Origin: Edolisoma coerulescens
Taxonomy: Eukaryota; Chordata; Aves; Passeriformes; Campephagidae
Assembly (NCBI GenBank): GCA_013397115.1
Contig: VWZW01007179.1
Location: 1,196,315 to 1,260,314, forward strand
Direction of reading: 5' to 3'
DNA: 64,000 nucleotides
Shown here: positions 12,001 through 22,694 of the stretch, one piece after another
How the letters are laid out: each line of letters begins with the position of its first letter
Numbering within the stretch: position 1 is the first letter of the stretch
Program-made: the position numbers and the translations under genes
The notes under the pieces: model-generated
What the model saw: only the letters and a program-made list of their open reading frames with translations
What the model was told of the DNA's origin: nothing
Databases searched by the model: none

Positions 12001-15000
12001 TCCCAGTATTTACCAGTCTAACTCGTGATGCAGTATATTATCTAATTATCTTGCAGTTCAGTGACAAAACTCCCATTTTTACAAGGTTGTGGCTTTAAAA
12101 GCTTCTATATAATCGTCTAGTGAGCCTACTTCTATGCATCATTTACAAAGTTTGGCTGTAATACATGGATTCCAAATTGTAATCACTATAAAAATGGTGT
12201 TAGACTGGGTTGATCCAGTCTGGTGTTCAAAGGAGCGCTGTGTCTTCCCTTTCACAGAACTGTAGTCAAAGCTCACTGGAGTTTATTGGGTTTGGTTCTG
12301 TGCCAGGTTTGTCATCGTCTGTGCAGTCTCTGTCCCTGTCCATCACTCCTGCACAGACAGCAGCGTGGAGGAAGCAGATTTTTCAGCAGCTCAGTGAAAG
12401 GACAAAGCGGGAACTGGAGAATTTCAGGCACTATGAGCAGGCTATTGAGCAGGTAAGCAGTGAGGACATTTATCTCTTATCTTCTAAACACATCTGGGAA
12501 TCAATAATACATTTCTGACATACTGATTTGAGCTTACTGTCAGCTTTATATTCTTGCCCTTATTTCTGTCTGTGACAACTTTCCTGGATTATTAATGTCT
12601 GAGCTCCCTGTAGGAAATTAACAGCTTGTCAAACACGGAGCAGCACTATTCATCTAAAAGCATTATCAGATAGTTTTATTTAGGAAGAAACAAAGCATTG
12701 GTCAGCATTATTTGGGTACTGTGAGACCTCAAATCCTCAGAGAAATGGTTGCAACAGTGGAACATTGTATGAATTATTCCACCACAAGATGAGGCATCTT
12801 AATTGAAACAGTGACTCAAGTGGGTGAGCTTCCCTCTCTGTGGCCACTAGGACTAATTTAACTTGCGTAAATAAATGATGCAAACGTCAATGGCAGCACA
12901 TAAATAGCAGCAGTTTTGTTTGATGTTCCCTTTGTTATGACTCCTTGGCTCTTTTCAGATTCATTCATATTTTTGGTTCCTTCATTGCTAATTGCCAAAT
13001 GACATCTGGAATTATTTGATTAAAAACACTTGGAGTCCAGGGGTTTCATCAAGTTTAAAAAAATTATGTCAAAGCCTTTAAACTCCAAACAGAGGTTGTG
13101 TTGTAACAGGAGCAGACTTGAGTCAATCAGTACCTGTGTGCTACTGCATTCTTGCAAGGGTAGGATGTTACTGCTGTTGTACACGTGCTACCTCAGTATC
13201 TTTTATCCACTTTCATGAGTTTTCATTTTGTCTTCAGCTTCCCGAATACCCTGGTACTCTCTGTATGGGAATGTGTGAGACAGGTGTATGAATGCATGGT
13301 GAGGTGTGACACAGACTAACCTGCAGCACAGGCAACTCGTGGGCGCAAAAACAGTACCTGGGAGAAAGAAAAAGAGTCGTGCAGTTTCTTTATTGCTGTA
13401 ATTTTGTGTTTGCCTCGTAGTCGGTTTGGGTTAAAACTGGAGCCTTGCAGTGGTGGAGGAACTGGAAGCCTCATAAATGGATGGATGTTCGAGTGGCACT
13501 GGAGCAGTTCACTGGGAGCGATGGGATGCGCGACAGCATCCTGTTCATCTACTACATGTATCACGAGGAGAAAAAGGTGTGTCCAGCTGCTGGCCCCCGA
13601 GAGAGCTGCTTTTAGCAAACCTCTGAAGGGGAAACAGTTCAAAATGTTCTTGACTGTGACTTGGCTGGCTGGACAGGGTCTTCATAAGTAGGGTTAATGC
13701 CTGCAGGCAGTAGGAATCAGAGGTGGTGCAAGGCTGGAAATTGAGTCCCATTCCCTCTGTGCCAAGAACTGATTCCTTGCTGTCCTTGGCAGGAGTGCCT
13801 TGTTTGTAGACCTGAAGTGCCAAAATGGCTCTGTGGAAGGTTTGCCTTAGTCACAGGTTTTTTTCTCTTGTCTCAGTACATCCACGTGTTCCTGAATGAA
13901 GTGACCATTATAGTTGAAGTGCTGAATGAAGCCAAGCACTCCTTTGCACTGTACACACCTGAGAGGACGAAGCAGCGATGGCCAATCCGCCTGGCAGCCG
14001 CAACAGAGCAAGAAATGCATGACTGGGTAATTCTGGGCATCTCTCGTTTCAAGCTGGCAATATCTGCAATGAAACATAGAAGCCAGTCTCTGAAATGTCA
14101 GCATTATGTTTAAACTCTTGAGGCCACTCATCTGTTTTTTAAGTTTACTTATTTAAACCATCTGATCAAACTCATTTAGAGGCACCTGAGGCTTCTTATC
14201 TTTTCTGAAGTCTGCATGCTTTCTGGTGCTGCAGTTATCCACAGCAACACCAATATTGCTTTTCATTCTCTTCATGTCTCTGGATATAGATTAGGGTAGG
14301 AATGAGTTAGGGGTTGAATTAAGTTATTTTGTTCTTCTGCATTGGTAGAAGAACCATTCTCTGTTGTCACTGTTGCAGAGAGTGTTTTGTACAGGCAGAC
14401 AGGCACAGACACACTGGAGCAGGGGCAAACCTGAGAGATGCTTCATCCTGATCAGCTGCTGCAAACCACAGCAGTTCCAGTGGTTGTGTAATAATTTCTG
14501 AACCACTGAATTCTAGTGAGAATTTTTTTTGAGAAAAAGCTGCAAATTCACTTTGCTGATTTGCAAGAACATGCAGAGGTAAAATTTTGTTTTACAGTAC
14601 TGAGCATCTCTATGGGAATTTTTGTTCTCGCTGTAAATGGAAGCTTTTTTCGCTTCTTGTTTTGTAGCTGTCTTTGCTGAACATGTCTTGCTGTGAAAGC
14701 AGACGGATTCAAGGCCCTCCTTCTCACCATGCCATTTGGTCAGTTACTTGTAAAGGAGACATCTTTGTTAGTGAGCCAAGTCCTGAGCTGGAGGCCGGAC
14801 CCCAGCTGATGCCGTGTGATCAAATGTAAGAGGCTTCTGAAGCTGTTCTTTCTGCATGGGATGCCATCCAGCAAAGAATGTCCTTCCTGCCAGTTCAGTG
14901 GCTTTGATGGGCTGTTGGAGTGTGCAGTACACTGCAGATGTCTCTCTGACAGGGTTAATGACTGCCTTCCTATTCATGACTGCACATGAAGAAATTCACC

Positions 15001-18000
15001 AAATCATATTTTAATTCTTAGATGCTGGAGATATCCTTGTGATTTCAAAAGCCTTTCTCACTGAGATCCCATTTTTTGTAATTGCATCTTTAATGTCATA
15101 AGAGATAGCCTAGACTAAAAGTAAATCTAATCGCTGTAATTGGAATATAATTTGAGCTTTCAGTTTTATCTGAGTCAAGAAATCTGAAATTCTCAGTCCT
15201 CCACAGACACTGCAGTCCAGAAGCAGTTTCTTGACAGTTTTTATGACAACTGTGGCAATATGGTGCTGCAAACCCCTCAAGCAGAACAATACCATCTGCT
15301 TTTTGGTAGCTGTTCAGAGGGAAATGCCTTCAGCTGGCAACTGCCTTCACTTACAGGTTGCACAGTGGTTGGACGAGTGAGCAGAGAAAGTTGCCTGTCC
15401 TGAAGATTGTTGGGCTGTTGGTGGGGAAAGCACGCATTCCTGAAGGATGTGGTGTTGAGTAAAATGTCCTTTTCCTGGCAGGTTCTGGCGTCAGGTGGGA
15501 GGGCACCTTCGGCTGATCGAGTGCAACAGCCGGGGCGTGGTGTGGGGCGTCGGCTACGACCACACAGCCTGGGTGTACACTGGGGGCTATGGAGGTGGCT
15601 TCATCCAAGGTACAGCTTCAGAGTGAGAAACAGAGTAACCAGTGGCTGTTGGAATTTAAAATGCAATGTCTTCAAGCTCTAGCTTTACTCTAATCCACGT
15701 TATTTATTCCTCACAGGACTGGCCAGTAGTGCTGATAACATTTATACGCAGTCAGATGTGAAATGTGTTTACATCTATGAGAACCAACGGTGGAACCCAG
15801 TCACTGGATACAGCAGCAGGTTATTTGCTCAATTCATTGTATTTATTTACTTCACTACTACTACTGTCAAACGGAAAAAGGGCTTTTTTCTAGCTTTTTG
15901 CAAGAAATATTACAGTTACTCTGTCCTCAGTCTCCTTCAACATTCACAGTTAACCTGTGATGGAAGGAGCAGTGTTTCTCAATTTTCTAATTTGTAATTA
16001 TCCATTCAAAATGTACTTGTGGCAAAACATTACAGATTTGTGCTTTGTGATTGCACAAAGTGTGCCTACTTGCAGTATCTTTCACTATTAAGGCCAGACA
16101 GAAAAGTTGTTAGGATCTCTATATTCGTATACATGTTGTGCTAAATACACTGGGTCCTTGAACAGTGTATTTGAACAAAAGTATTGAAAAATCCATATCC
16201 ACATATATGGGATTCACGTTACAGTTTTAAATGGTAGTGAGGAATATCGCCCTACAGAGAACAATTTACATGATCCTCAAGCCTGGTATAACTGGAAGCA
16301 ATTGTACAGATTCTTTCCCACTATGCTCATCACTCACATGGTATTTCTAAACACAGAGATTAATGATAGCAGTGTTCTGTGTGTGAAAGTAGGAAGAGCT
16401 ACAAATAGGCTTTTCTTCCCTCACCTTTTAAACTCCCTGTTGTAAATGACCTTGCATTCCTTGTGCACTGTTCCACCACCACAGAGGTCTGCCCACAGAC
16501 AGATACATGTGGAGTGATGCCTCTGGCCTGCAGGAATGCACAAAGACCAACACCAAGCCTCCTTCTCCACAGTGGTCTTGGGTAAGTTTTGACTTAACAA
16601 ATTTTTTTACAAAGAAGTTCAGGTTTAGCAAGTAGGATGCAACACTTGAGTTCAAGAGGCCCAGATTTTCTTCTGGGATTTGTTGTAACATTTAACCTTG
16701 TTTTTCCCATTCATTACTAGTAGCAATCTTCCATAGTCAAAAGAATGTTAAGCACTGAGCAGGGTTTTTTGTTTAAAATGACTTAGATCCTTTTCTCTTC
16801 AGCTGAATTAAAAAGCTTTGGGAACCTCTGTATGTGTTTCAAGTATTAGAAGGTTTCTAGCAAGTCACTGCTCTCCAAAAGGTGGGGGCAAATAGAAGCA
16901 GAGGTGTTTATCATGCATTAGGTGTTGATTGTTATTCCCAGTGTCCCCGTTTGCCCACAGGTCTCGGACTGGTACATCGACTTCAGCCCGGTGGGCGGCA
17001 CGGACCGGGAGGGCTGGCAGTATGCAGCTGACTTCCCAGCGTAAGGAAACACCTCTTCTACCAAACCCCAGGCTCCAGTCCTCATTCCTTCTCATTTCTG
17101 TTTGCACATTAACTGCCCTTTGACAGGGACACAACACTGTGTGTTCCCTGTTTCCCCCCTTTTGTGGGCGCGCTGATGTTTGCAGGGAGGGAGGGCAGCA
17201 AGGTGAAGTTGGCAAACTGTCACTTCAAGAATTGTAAAGTCAGCAGGGGTGCCCGGTGGGCAGATGGAGGCAGTGCTCTCAGGCTGGCACTGACACTGGA
17301 GATACTCTGACATCCTCATGAACACTGTTTAAATTTGTTTTGGTAGGTCCTACCACGGCCACAAGACAATGAAAGACTTTGTCCGACGGAGGCGCTGGGC
17401 AAGGTGAGGAACCTCAATATAAGTAAGTTTTGAACTTGAATGCTAATTGCTCCCTAAAAGTCTACTTTAGTTATGAGATGAAGAGTCTTGTCACCCAATC
17501 AACAAAAGAAAAAGTAAAGAAACCTGCAATAAATAACCCATCTCCAGTAGAGAAACTGATGATCTTTAGCACTATGGCTTGGATTGTAAGCCTTTAGGGG
17601 TAGTTACCCTATTGGATTTTGTGGGATCTGTAGATAAAAGTCAGATGGTTCTTCTCTATATCTGATTTTCCTTATGGGAAACGATTAAGGAATAGTAGAC
17701 ACTGGGTATATCAGTACATATTAGGTCACTTGTAACAACTGGTAATAGGCCTTTTATATCAATATGAATTCCACATACTCGGTGCTAGGCCACGGATAAG
17801 GCAGCCCCATTTCACTCAGAGGAAACGTCCAGGTGGAACCTGGAAAACTGCAAACTGCCACTATATTCTATGAGCTGGGGAAGTCTGTGCATTCCCTGTT
17901 TTTCCAGCTTTTCTCTGCTTTCTATACTAGAGCATCTAATAGCTGTGCTAATTAATTGCTGTGAACTTGCACACTGCTGGGTTTGGTAGTGATGCTACAA

Positions 18001-21000
18001 AGTATTTTGCCCCTTGTACAAAAAGCTTGGAAGTGAGTTTCTGAAGCATCAAAAGTGTTGTTCCAGGATATGCAGCAAAACAAACCCAGTAAATCAAAAT
18101 GGTGACTTGAAATAAAATAAGCAGCTTGAGAAATGCCCTCTAGTCTAAACACTTCCTCTTGTTTTAAGTATCAGTTGAAAATTGAAAACAAATAGGGAAC
18201 CGCTCAGGGCTGGATCTGGTTTTTCAGAACTGGAAAACAGAGGAATGTCCTGATGTTTTTTTAGGACATTCTTCATACACAAAATATTGTGGTGATGATA
18301 GAGTCTAACATAATTTCCCTAACAGACAGCACTGCTTTGTTTCAGTTTCCACAGAAAAAGTACACAAATTCCCAGCAAGACTTATCAAATCTTTCCTTTA
18401 GAGCTGCATTACCTCTGCCTACCTCAAGATGTTATGTAACCTTTTTAACAGACCCCAACAAAAAAGAATTGTAAAGTTATTCCCTCAAGCAAGACAGAGG
18501 AAGGAACGAACTGGGTGTGGAGTTCTCTCTGCAATTTATTATCCTGCTGTTGCCCAGTGAGTCTGAGAGAGCTGTGGAGCAGTGTAGCACCAGTTGCAGG
18601 CTTCTTGGGTAGTCTTGGTTTTATACAGTAACTTTAAAAAAACAAACAGAAGCTTTGAGAAATCAATATTCGTTCAAACTTCAAAACCTTATGCAAAACA
18701 TGAGTGATTGTTAAAAACCTCTTTCAAATTAAAAATACTAATATTTAATGAAAAGTATGCCTAATGAAAAGACTTTAGGACTGGAAGTCAACAATAGACT
18801 GGGAAACAATTTCAGTTATAGAAAGGATATACTTCTGACAAGCTTGGGTTTTTTCTGCTTCAGAAAATGTAAGATAGTCACCAACGGGCCATGGCTGGAA
18901 GTGCCTCCTGTTACCCTGTGGGACATCTCCATAATTCCCTGTTCAGATGCAGATGCTGAAGAAGCAGTGGCACTGTGGGCAATCAGTGACAAAGGAGACG
19001 TGCTCTGCAGGCTTGGAGTGACACAGCAAAATCCAGCTGTAAGGCTCCCTGTTTGTTTTTACTGCTTACTGATGTATTTAATGTAATATGCCAGTACATA
19101 CAATCACACAGGGCCCTCTCTCAAAGCACCTTGTTATTTTTCATCCCTTTGTGTCCCAGATTTGTAAGTCCCTGTCCATCAGCTGCAGCACAGTTTGCTG
19201 CCCACGTTCCTTATAATAGCACTTCTCTTGCATAATCTACCTGAGCTTGTGCCACACCACCTGCAGGAGCCTCTCTCAGCTCCTGGCCACCTTCTCATGA
19301 AGCATTTTACTTCCACATTCTGCACTGGCAGCTTAGTTCCTCTGTTTTTGTTTGTTTTTTGAAATTGTTGATAACGGGTGTATCCCATTTAAAGGAGTTG
19401 CCAAGGAATAGGCCCTGTGAAGCATGGTCCCAGTCTAGTGCCAGCTGATACCAGTAGGATAAAAAACAGGAAAACATCTAGGAAAATACTTTAGTAGAAT
19501 TTGGAGAAAAACTACAAGAAAATTGAAAAATATTTAAGAATTTTTTTTCCCCTTCCTGATCTGTAAGGCAGTGCAGCAGTGAGAATTGGAATCTGTCTGG
19601 AACCTGAAATCCCATATCAGTTGATTTTTGTGAGACTATTGTTCTGTGTGAGGAAAAACAAGGGATTATTAAAAAAAAGAAGGCTCTAGTCCAGCTGTTC
19701 AGAGACATGTAGATGCCTAAAATCCAGTGATTTTAATAGACAAGGCACTTCATTGCCCAATTTAGCTATTTTCAAAGAGTTGTTTATCCAAATATCTTTG
19801 AGGATCAGCAACCTTGTTTCTGTTCAGTTGTAAAGTACGTAAGATTTACTCTGCAGAATATTTTTCACTATGTTGGTTTTTTCTCATTTGGTAATAATCA
19901 GCGATATTTTGTCATAGAGTTTTTAACCATTGCTTCACACTTCATCTCCCATGATTTGTTAGGGAACATCCTGGCTGCACGTGGGAACAGATCAGCCCTT
20001 CATTTCCATCTCCATTGGAGCATTTTACCAAGTGTGGGCTATTGCTAGAGATGGTTCTGCCTTCTACCGGGGTTCAGTGTCTCCAAACAAACCTGCAGGT
20101 AAAGAACTTGTACTTTATCTTTTGCTCTACTCCTCTGCCATGTCTGAAAAAGTCCAACCTTTTTCACAGAGTCCTTTCCCATAGCTGTGCAAAACAGTGC
20201 ATACAAATAATACAATAATGAGAGCAGTTTATTTGCTCTTCACCTGCATAATTTAAATTGTTTGTAAAAAACAAGTTGTTAAAAATATATGAAGTGTGAG
20301 GTCATTCACAGATTTCTTGCTTGTATTTCAACTGCAGGCATTTCCATGCCTAATTCTATTTTTTCAATGCTTAACTCAATATTTCTGACCTTTAGGTGAC
20401 TGTTGGTACCATATCCCTTCACCTCAAAAACAGAAGTTAAAGCAAGTCTCAGTAGGACGAACATCTGTGTTTGTCTTGGATAAAAATGGTAAGGATTTAA
20501 AAAGCTATTAGTCAGTGCTACAAAAAGGACATCAGTCTATACCAGACTGATTAAAAAGGAGAGGCTAAGTTAGAACTGGACAGATGATTACTGGTGCTCC
20601 AAAGGGAGTAATATTTCATATTGAAGGATTTGGAGTAGCAGTGCACTAAGTACTGCTTCTGCAGGCTTGTTTTTTGTTATACCTGATAGTGCCCTGGGTA
20701 ACAGCAATCCAGCAGCTGTGCTCTGTGGGGGAAAGACACAGATGAATGTCAGAGAATTGCATGGCAGGGTTTTGTCTGTGATCCTGCTCCAAAACAGATA
20801 AATCATGAAGCACCTTTTGTAAAAGGAACAAGCCTTTAACACCAGATTCAGAAACATTCATCTCATTTGATTTTGTTTTCTAGTGCATAGTTCCTTATAT
20901 GAACATTTTTCCCCCAGAAGTTTTACAAAACAGAGTATTTGCAGGTTTTTATAAGCAATAACTATAGAAATACAAATTCCTAAGTGGGAACTTCATTTTG

Positions 21001-22694
21001 TCCACCTCTGTAACTCGTTAGCCAAAACTGCATTTCCCCAGAAGACAGAAAGAATGAATTCCTGATTTATGTTGTTTACAGCACTTCAGACAAACAGCCA
21101 TGCTGGGCTGTAACCAGCACTCTTTGTTTTACAGGCAATCTTTGGTACCGCCAGGGTATCACCCCCAGCTACCCTCAAGGATCTACCTGGGATCATGTTT
21201 CAAATAATATCCGTAAAATGTCTGTAGGCCCCCTGGACCAGGTGTGTACTGAGCTTCCTTGTATCTCATTAGTTTATTAAAAACTATGTAGAACATTCCT
21301 TAGTAATTAAATGTTCTTCAGCCTTAGTTTTGTTTAACTTTATTCCACAAAATGTTGGTCTAAATGCTGGAATCTGATAGCAAGACAAAAAACCAATGAA
21401 ATAGTGATACAGCCAGGCCCTCTGCTGTAAAAAAAGCCTCATTAATTAGGTTTTCCATTTTTTTTAACAAAGCTATGTGTTTTAACAAGGCTTTTTATAT
21501 ATTTAACCTCTTTCCTGCCAAGTCTTATCTGGCAATGTTTTAATTGTAACACTGCTCTATAGTTTGTTTGGGTGTCTCTCTGCCTAAATTAGAGAATTTT
21601 CAGCCTATTGAAGACCAAGACTGATTTTTGAAAGGGGTCAGAGAAAGATTTCACACCTGGGAAGAGCAGCACATTTTATTGCCTCTCTTTGCTTCCTCGA
21701 GGTGTGGGTGATAGCTGACAAGGTGCAGGGCAGCCACAGTCTGAGCTGTGGGACCGTCTGCCACCGGACTGGTGTCCAGCCAATGGAACCTAAAGGCCTC
21801 TCCTGGGATTATGGTATTGGGGTAAGTGCTGGGGGCACAGAACTGCCTGGGAGTTGTACATCCCAATGTCCATGGGCTCACAGAGAAGGGGAACTGCCAT
21901 CCTGCCCAGCGTTGGAAAGCTGGGATATACCTGCAGGAAACTGACATTTTCCTTCAGGTTTAGGTTCCTTTTTGAAGTTATTATAATGGGCTGTGCAATT
22001 ATAGCTGGGAAGTTGTTTATTTGCACTTGATAAGTATTCATTTTAAATAGGTAATTTAAAAGTTACAATGGAAAAACTAGTGGTGTAAGAGCCATTTGAA
22101 AGAAAGTAGATTCCTTCCTGGTCTACACACGATTATTCCTCCATTGTTGTACCCATTTCTCAGTGTTCTGACAAAGGCTATTTCAAGGTTTTGCCACCTT
22201 TTAAGTTGGTGGAACATCTGCAGTGGCTCTGTTATGAATGCCTGACCCTACTAATCTCAATTCCCTGTGATAAGAAATAATCCTCAAGTTTACCACCTCT
22301 GTAACTCCCCGTCAGGGAGGTCTGTTGTGTTTTGTTTCATTTTACAAGGAGCCTTTTTTCTGATTCATCCCAGAGCAGGATTACTTCCCTCATGAACAAA
22401 TAGTACAAACTAGCAGTGCACAGAAAGCATCACATCAGCTACAGCACTGACAGGGTGATGTTTCTCCTTTTGAATTTCTGTATCACTTTTTCACAGGGTG
22501 GGTGGGAGCACATTACAGTCAGAGGAAATGCAACAGAAGCATCTCGGGTCGCTGTGCCTGACACCACCGAGGAAAACGCAGCAGTATTGAAGGAGGGAGA
22601 AGATGAGGAGAGTAAAGAGAAAACAGAACACTCTAAGACCCCTCTGTTGGTCAGTGAAAGTCAAGAATTGGACAGAAATTCTGTTAACTGTTAA
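2790..22694 (+). CDS. TECPR1: TECPR1, tectonin beta-propeller repeat-containing protein 1 (24 coding exons)
   Basis: This family is an autophagy adaptor and LC3-lipidation factor. It binds ATG12-ATG5 and lysosomal lipids, promotes autophagosome-lysosome fusion, and with ATG5-ATG12 can form an ATG16L1-independent E3 on sphingomyelin-exposing damaged lysosomes (established knowledge). Coding exons: 2790-3020, 4733-4915, 5414-5536, 6202-6327, 7835-8009, 8106-8206, 9546-9647, 10039-10184, 11038-11555, 12307-12452, 13421-13576, 13877-14026, 14668-14825, 15482-15609, 15717-15819, 16485-16581, 16961-17040, 17347-17403, 18864-19038, 19963-20098, 20396-20488, 21135-21241, 21702-21821, 22497-22694. All phases join without a stop. 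Counting from the ATG at 2796 gives 1200 aa (human about 1165, recalled). Order: N-terminal tectonin repeats and DysF (to ~177), further tectonin repeats (~180-390), variable linker (~395-566), ATG5-binding helix (~575-615), PH (~616-725), second DysF (~825-930), C-terminal tectonin repeats (~930-1140). The extra length comes mainly from a longer acidic C-terminal tail. No break was seen. Confidence 0.96.
4733..4915 (+). CDS. TECPR1: TECPR1 exon 3, first DysF domain (part)
   Basis: 61 complete codons between acceptor tttctggcag and donor gtaggt. It encodes RWNPVGGFCEK, then a W-rich segment (HWEWESDWYVDE) typical of the dysferlin domain. It is phase 0 at both ends. Confidence 0.95.
5414..5536 (+). 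CDS. TECPR1: TECPR1 exon 4, first DysF domain with lipid-sensing tip
   Basis: 41 codons encode GWTYAIDFPSTYTKDKRW followed by a basic stretch VRRRRWIRYRRYKSRD. Counting from the ATG at 2796 puts the exposed Trp of KDKRW at residue 154, the position reported in human TECPR1 as needed for sphingomyelin binding. The donor, AAG|gttctg, is poor at +3 to +5; reading on gives a stop at 5552-5554 and AATAAA at 5561 (see findings). Confidence 0.94.
5561..5566 (+). terminator. TECPR1: Candidate intronic polyadenylation signal (AATAAA)
   Basis: A canonical AATAAA sits 25 nt past the weak exon 4 donor and 7 nt past the in-frame stop that follows it. A short T/G-rich stretch (attgtctg) follows. If used, it would end a message coding a ~182-residue N-terminal TECPR1. 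Use of the site is inference. Confidence 0.35.
6202..6327 (+). CDS. TECPR1: TECPR1 exon 5, tectonin repeat
   Basis: 42 codons, phase 0-0, between tttgctccag and gtatgt. It encodes the conserved ELPDPFND-like QLPDPFNDISIGGWEIT, then GRLSVWAVSLQGR, the start of a tectonin blade. The region around this Trp has been discussed as an LC3-interacting segment in the family (recalled, not certain). Confidence 0.94.
7835..8009 (+). CDS. TECPR1: TECPR1 exon 6, tectonin repeat
   Basis: Begins VWYRENVCHHNPEGSTW after acceptor cttgtctag and ends phase 1 at donor gtaaag. It carries typical tectonin blade features (VWYRE...NPEGSTWS...VVQISCGPYDLLWATLWEG). Confidence 0.95.
8106..8206 (+). CDS. TECPR1: TECPR1 exon 7, tectonin repeat
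   Basis: Completes a split Gly codon and encodes ISWSIVESPSSENGIMHVSV followed by GVDVVWCVTKDRK. Flanked by ttttgcag and gtaaga; ends in phase 0. Confidence 0.95.
8708..8900 (-). mobile_element. CR1 LINE 3'-end fragment
   Basis: Begins with aatgatagaatggcttaagt then ttggaagggaccc and ctggagtccagctccctgc. This is the reverse complement of the avian CR1 3' tail (an ATTCT-type end and TCCCTTCCAA). The element is therefore in minus orientation within TECPR1 intron 7. The right boundary is approximate because similarity decays. Confidence 0.75.
9546..9647 (+). CDS. TECPR1: TECPR1 exon 8, tectonin repeat
   Basis: 34 codons, phase 0-0: VWFRRGVNSHNPCGTSWIEM, then VGEMMMVTVGLNNQ. This is nearly the mammalian sequence. 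Acceptor ttattctag; donor gtaaga. Confidence 0.95.
10039..10184 (+). CDS. TECPR1: TECPR1 exon 9, tectonin repeat
   Basis: Encodes VWGIGCDDRAIYFRQGVTPS then ELSGKTWKAIVSGRESDRSQ, closing the N-terminal propeller half. Acceptor ctccctag; donor gtactt; ends in phase 2. Confidence 0.95.
11038..11555 (+). CDS. TECPR1: TECPR1 exon 10, variable linker
   Basis: The longest TECPR1 exon (518 nt). It opens with the conserved AGCFFTDD, continues through a low-complexity Ala/Ser/Pro/Glu-rich linker poorly conserved with mammals, then returns to conserved INIDLKEAQK, TSSLSSLGVF and DEHPLWAWVSGGGC. The linker is probably disordered; it joins the N-terminal propeller to the ATG5-binding/PH module. Confidence 0.93.
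12307..12452 (+). CDS. TECPR1: TECPR1 exon 11, ATG5-interacting region
   Basis: Encodes GLSSSVQSLSLSITPAQ, then TAAWRKQIFQQLSERTKREL and ENFRHYEQAIEQ. This helix is the region mapped in human (about residues 566-610) as binding the ATG12-ATG5 conjugate in competition with ATG16L1. Here it spans ~568-615 and is almost unchanged, so ATG5 binding is expected to be kept. Acceptor tgccag; donor gtaagc. Confidence 0.94.
13421..13576 (+). CDS. TECPR1: TECPR1 exon 12, PH domain start
   Basis: 52 codons, phase 0-0: SVWVKTGALQWWRNWKPHKW, then MDVRVALEQFTGSDGMRD and SILFIYYMYHEEKK. It forms the N-terminal strands of the PH domain, reported to bind PI4P in the human protein after ATG12-ATG5 binding. Acceptor cctcgtag; donor gtgtgt. 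Confidence 0.95.
13877..14026 (+). CDS. TECPR1: TECPR1 exon 13, PH domain
   Basis: 50 codons, phase 0-0, YIHVFLNEVTIIVEVLNEAK then HSFALYTPERTKQRW and the conserved PH C-terminal helix AAATEQEMHDW. Acceptor tctcag; donor gtaatt. Confidence 0.95.
14668..14825 (+). CDS. TECPR1: TECPR1 exon 14, PH end and C-terminal propeller start
   Basis: Encodes LSLLNMSCCESRRIQGPPSH, then AIWSVTCKGDIFVSEPSPEL, which starts the second tectonin half. It ends with a split Met codon (AT|G). Acceptor tttgtag; donor gtaaga. Confidence 0.95.
15482..15609 (+). CDS. TECPR1: TECPR1 exon 15, tectonin repeat
   Basis: Encodes FWRQVGGHLRLIECNSRG then VVWGVGYDHTAWVYTGGYGG, strongly conserved. Acceptor tcctggcag; donor gtacag; phase 1 to phase 1. 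Confidence 0.95.
15717..15819 (+). CDS. TECPR1: TECPR1 exon 16, start of second DysF domain
   Basis: Encodes LASSADNIYTQSDVKCVYIY then ENQRWNPVTGYSS. The ENQRWNPV motif echoes the first DysF domain. Acceptor cctcacag; the donor AG|gttatt is weak. Confidence 0.94.
16485..16581 (+). CDS. TECPR1: TECPR1 exon 17, second DysF domain
   Basis: Encodes RGLPTDRYMWSDASGLQECT and KTNTKPPSPQWSW. Acceptor caccacag; donor gtaagt; ends in phase 0. Confidence 0.95.
16961..17040 (+). CDS. TECPR1: TECPR1 exon 18, second DysF domain
   Basis: Encodes VSDWYIDFSPVGGTDREGWQ and YAADFPA, the DysF core. Acceptor gcccacag; donor gtaagg; ends in phase 2. Confidence 0.95.
17347..17403 (+). CDS. TECPR1: TECPR1 exon 19, second DysF domain end
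   Basis: A 57-nt exon encoding SYHGHKTMKDFVRRRRWAR, the basic DysF C-terminal strand that parallels the one in exon 4. Acceptor ttggtag; donor gtgagg. Confidence 0.94.
18864..19038 (+). CDS. TECPR1: TECPR1 exon 20, tectonin repeat
   Basis: Encodes KCKIVTNGPWLEVPPVTLWD, ISIIPCSDADAEEAVALWAI and SDKGDVLCRLGVTQQNPA. Acceptor ctgcttcag; donor gtaagg. It follows a 1.46 kb intron. Confidence 0.94.
19963..20098 (+). CDS. TECPR1: TECPR1 exon 21, tectonin repeat
   Basis: Encodes GTSWLHVGTDQPFISISIGA, then FYQVWAIARDGSAFYRGSVS. Acceptor tttgttag; donor gtaaag; ends in phase 1. Confidence 0.95.
20396..20488 (+). CDS. TECPR1: TECPR1 exon 22, tectonin repeat
   Basis: Encodes DCWYHIPSPQKQKLKQVSVG and RTSVFVLDKN. 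Acceptor acctttag; donor gtaagg; phase 1 at both ends. Confidence 0.95.
21135..21241 (+). CDS. TECPR1: TECPR1 exon 23, tectonin repeat
   Basis: Encodes NLWYRQGITPSYPQGSTWDH and VSNNIRKMSVGPLDQ. Acceptor gttttacag; donor gtgtgt; ends in phase 0. Confidence 0.95.
21702..21821 (+). CDS. TECPR1: TECPR1 exon 24, last tectonin blade
   Basis: 40 codons, phase 0-0: VWVIADKVQGSHSLSCGTVC, then HRTGVQPMEPKGLSWDYGIG. The acceptor cttcctcgag is unusual because a G precedes the AG, but it is supported by frame and homology. Donor gtaagt. Confidence 0.94.
22497..22694 (+). CDS. TECPR1: TECPR1 exon 25, C-terminal tail and stop
   Basis: Starts GGWEHITVRGNATEASR as in mammals, then diverges into an acidic Glu/Lys-rich tail (ENAAVLKEGEDEESKEKTEH) and ends ...RNSVNC with TAA at 22692-22694. 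The tail is ~65 residues, about 28 more than my recollection of human; the terminal Cys is shared. Confidence 0.92.
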   Translation, partial: GGWEHITVRGNATEASRVAVPDTTEENAAVLKEGEDEESKEKTEHSKTPLLVSESQELDRNSVNC

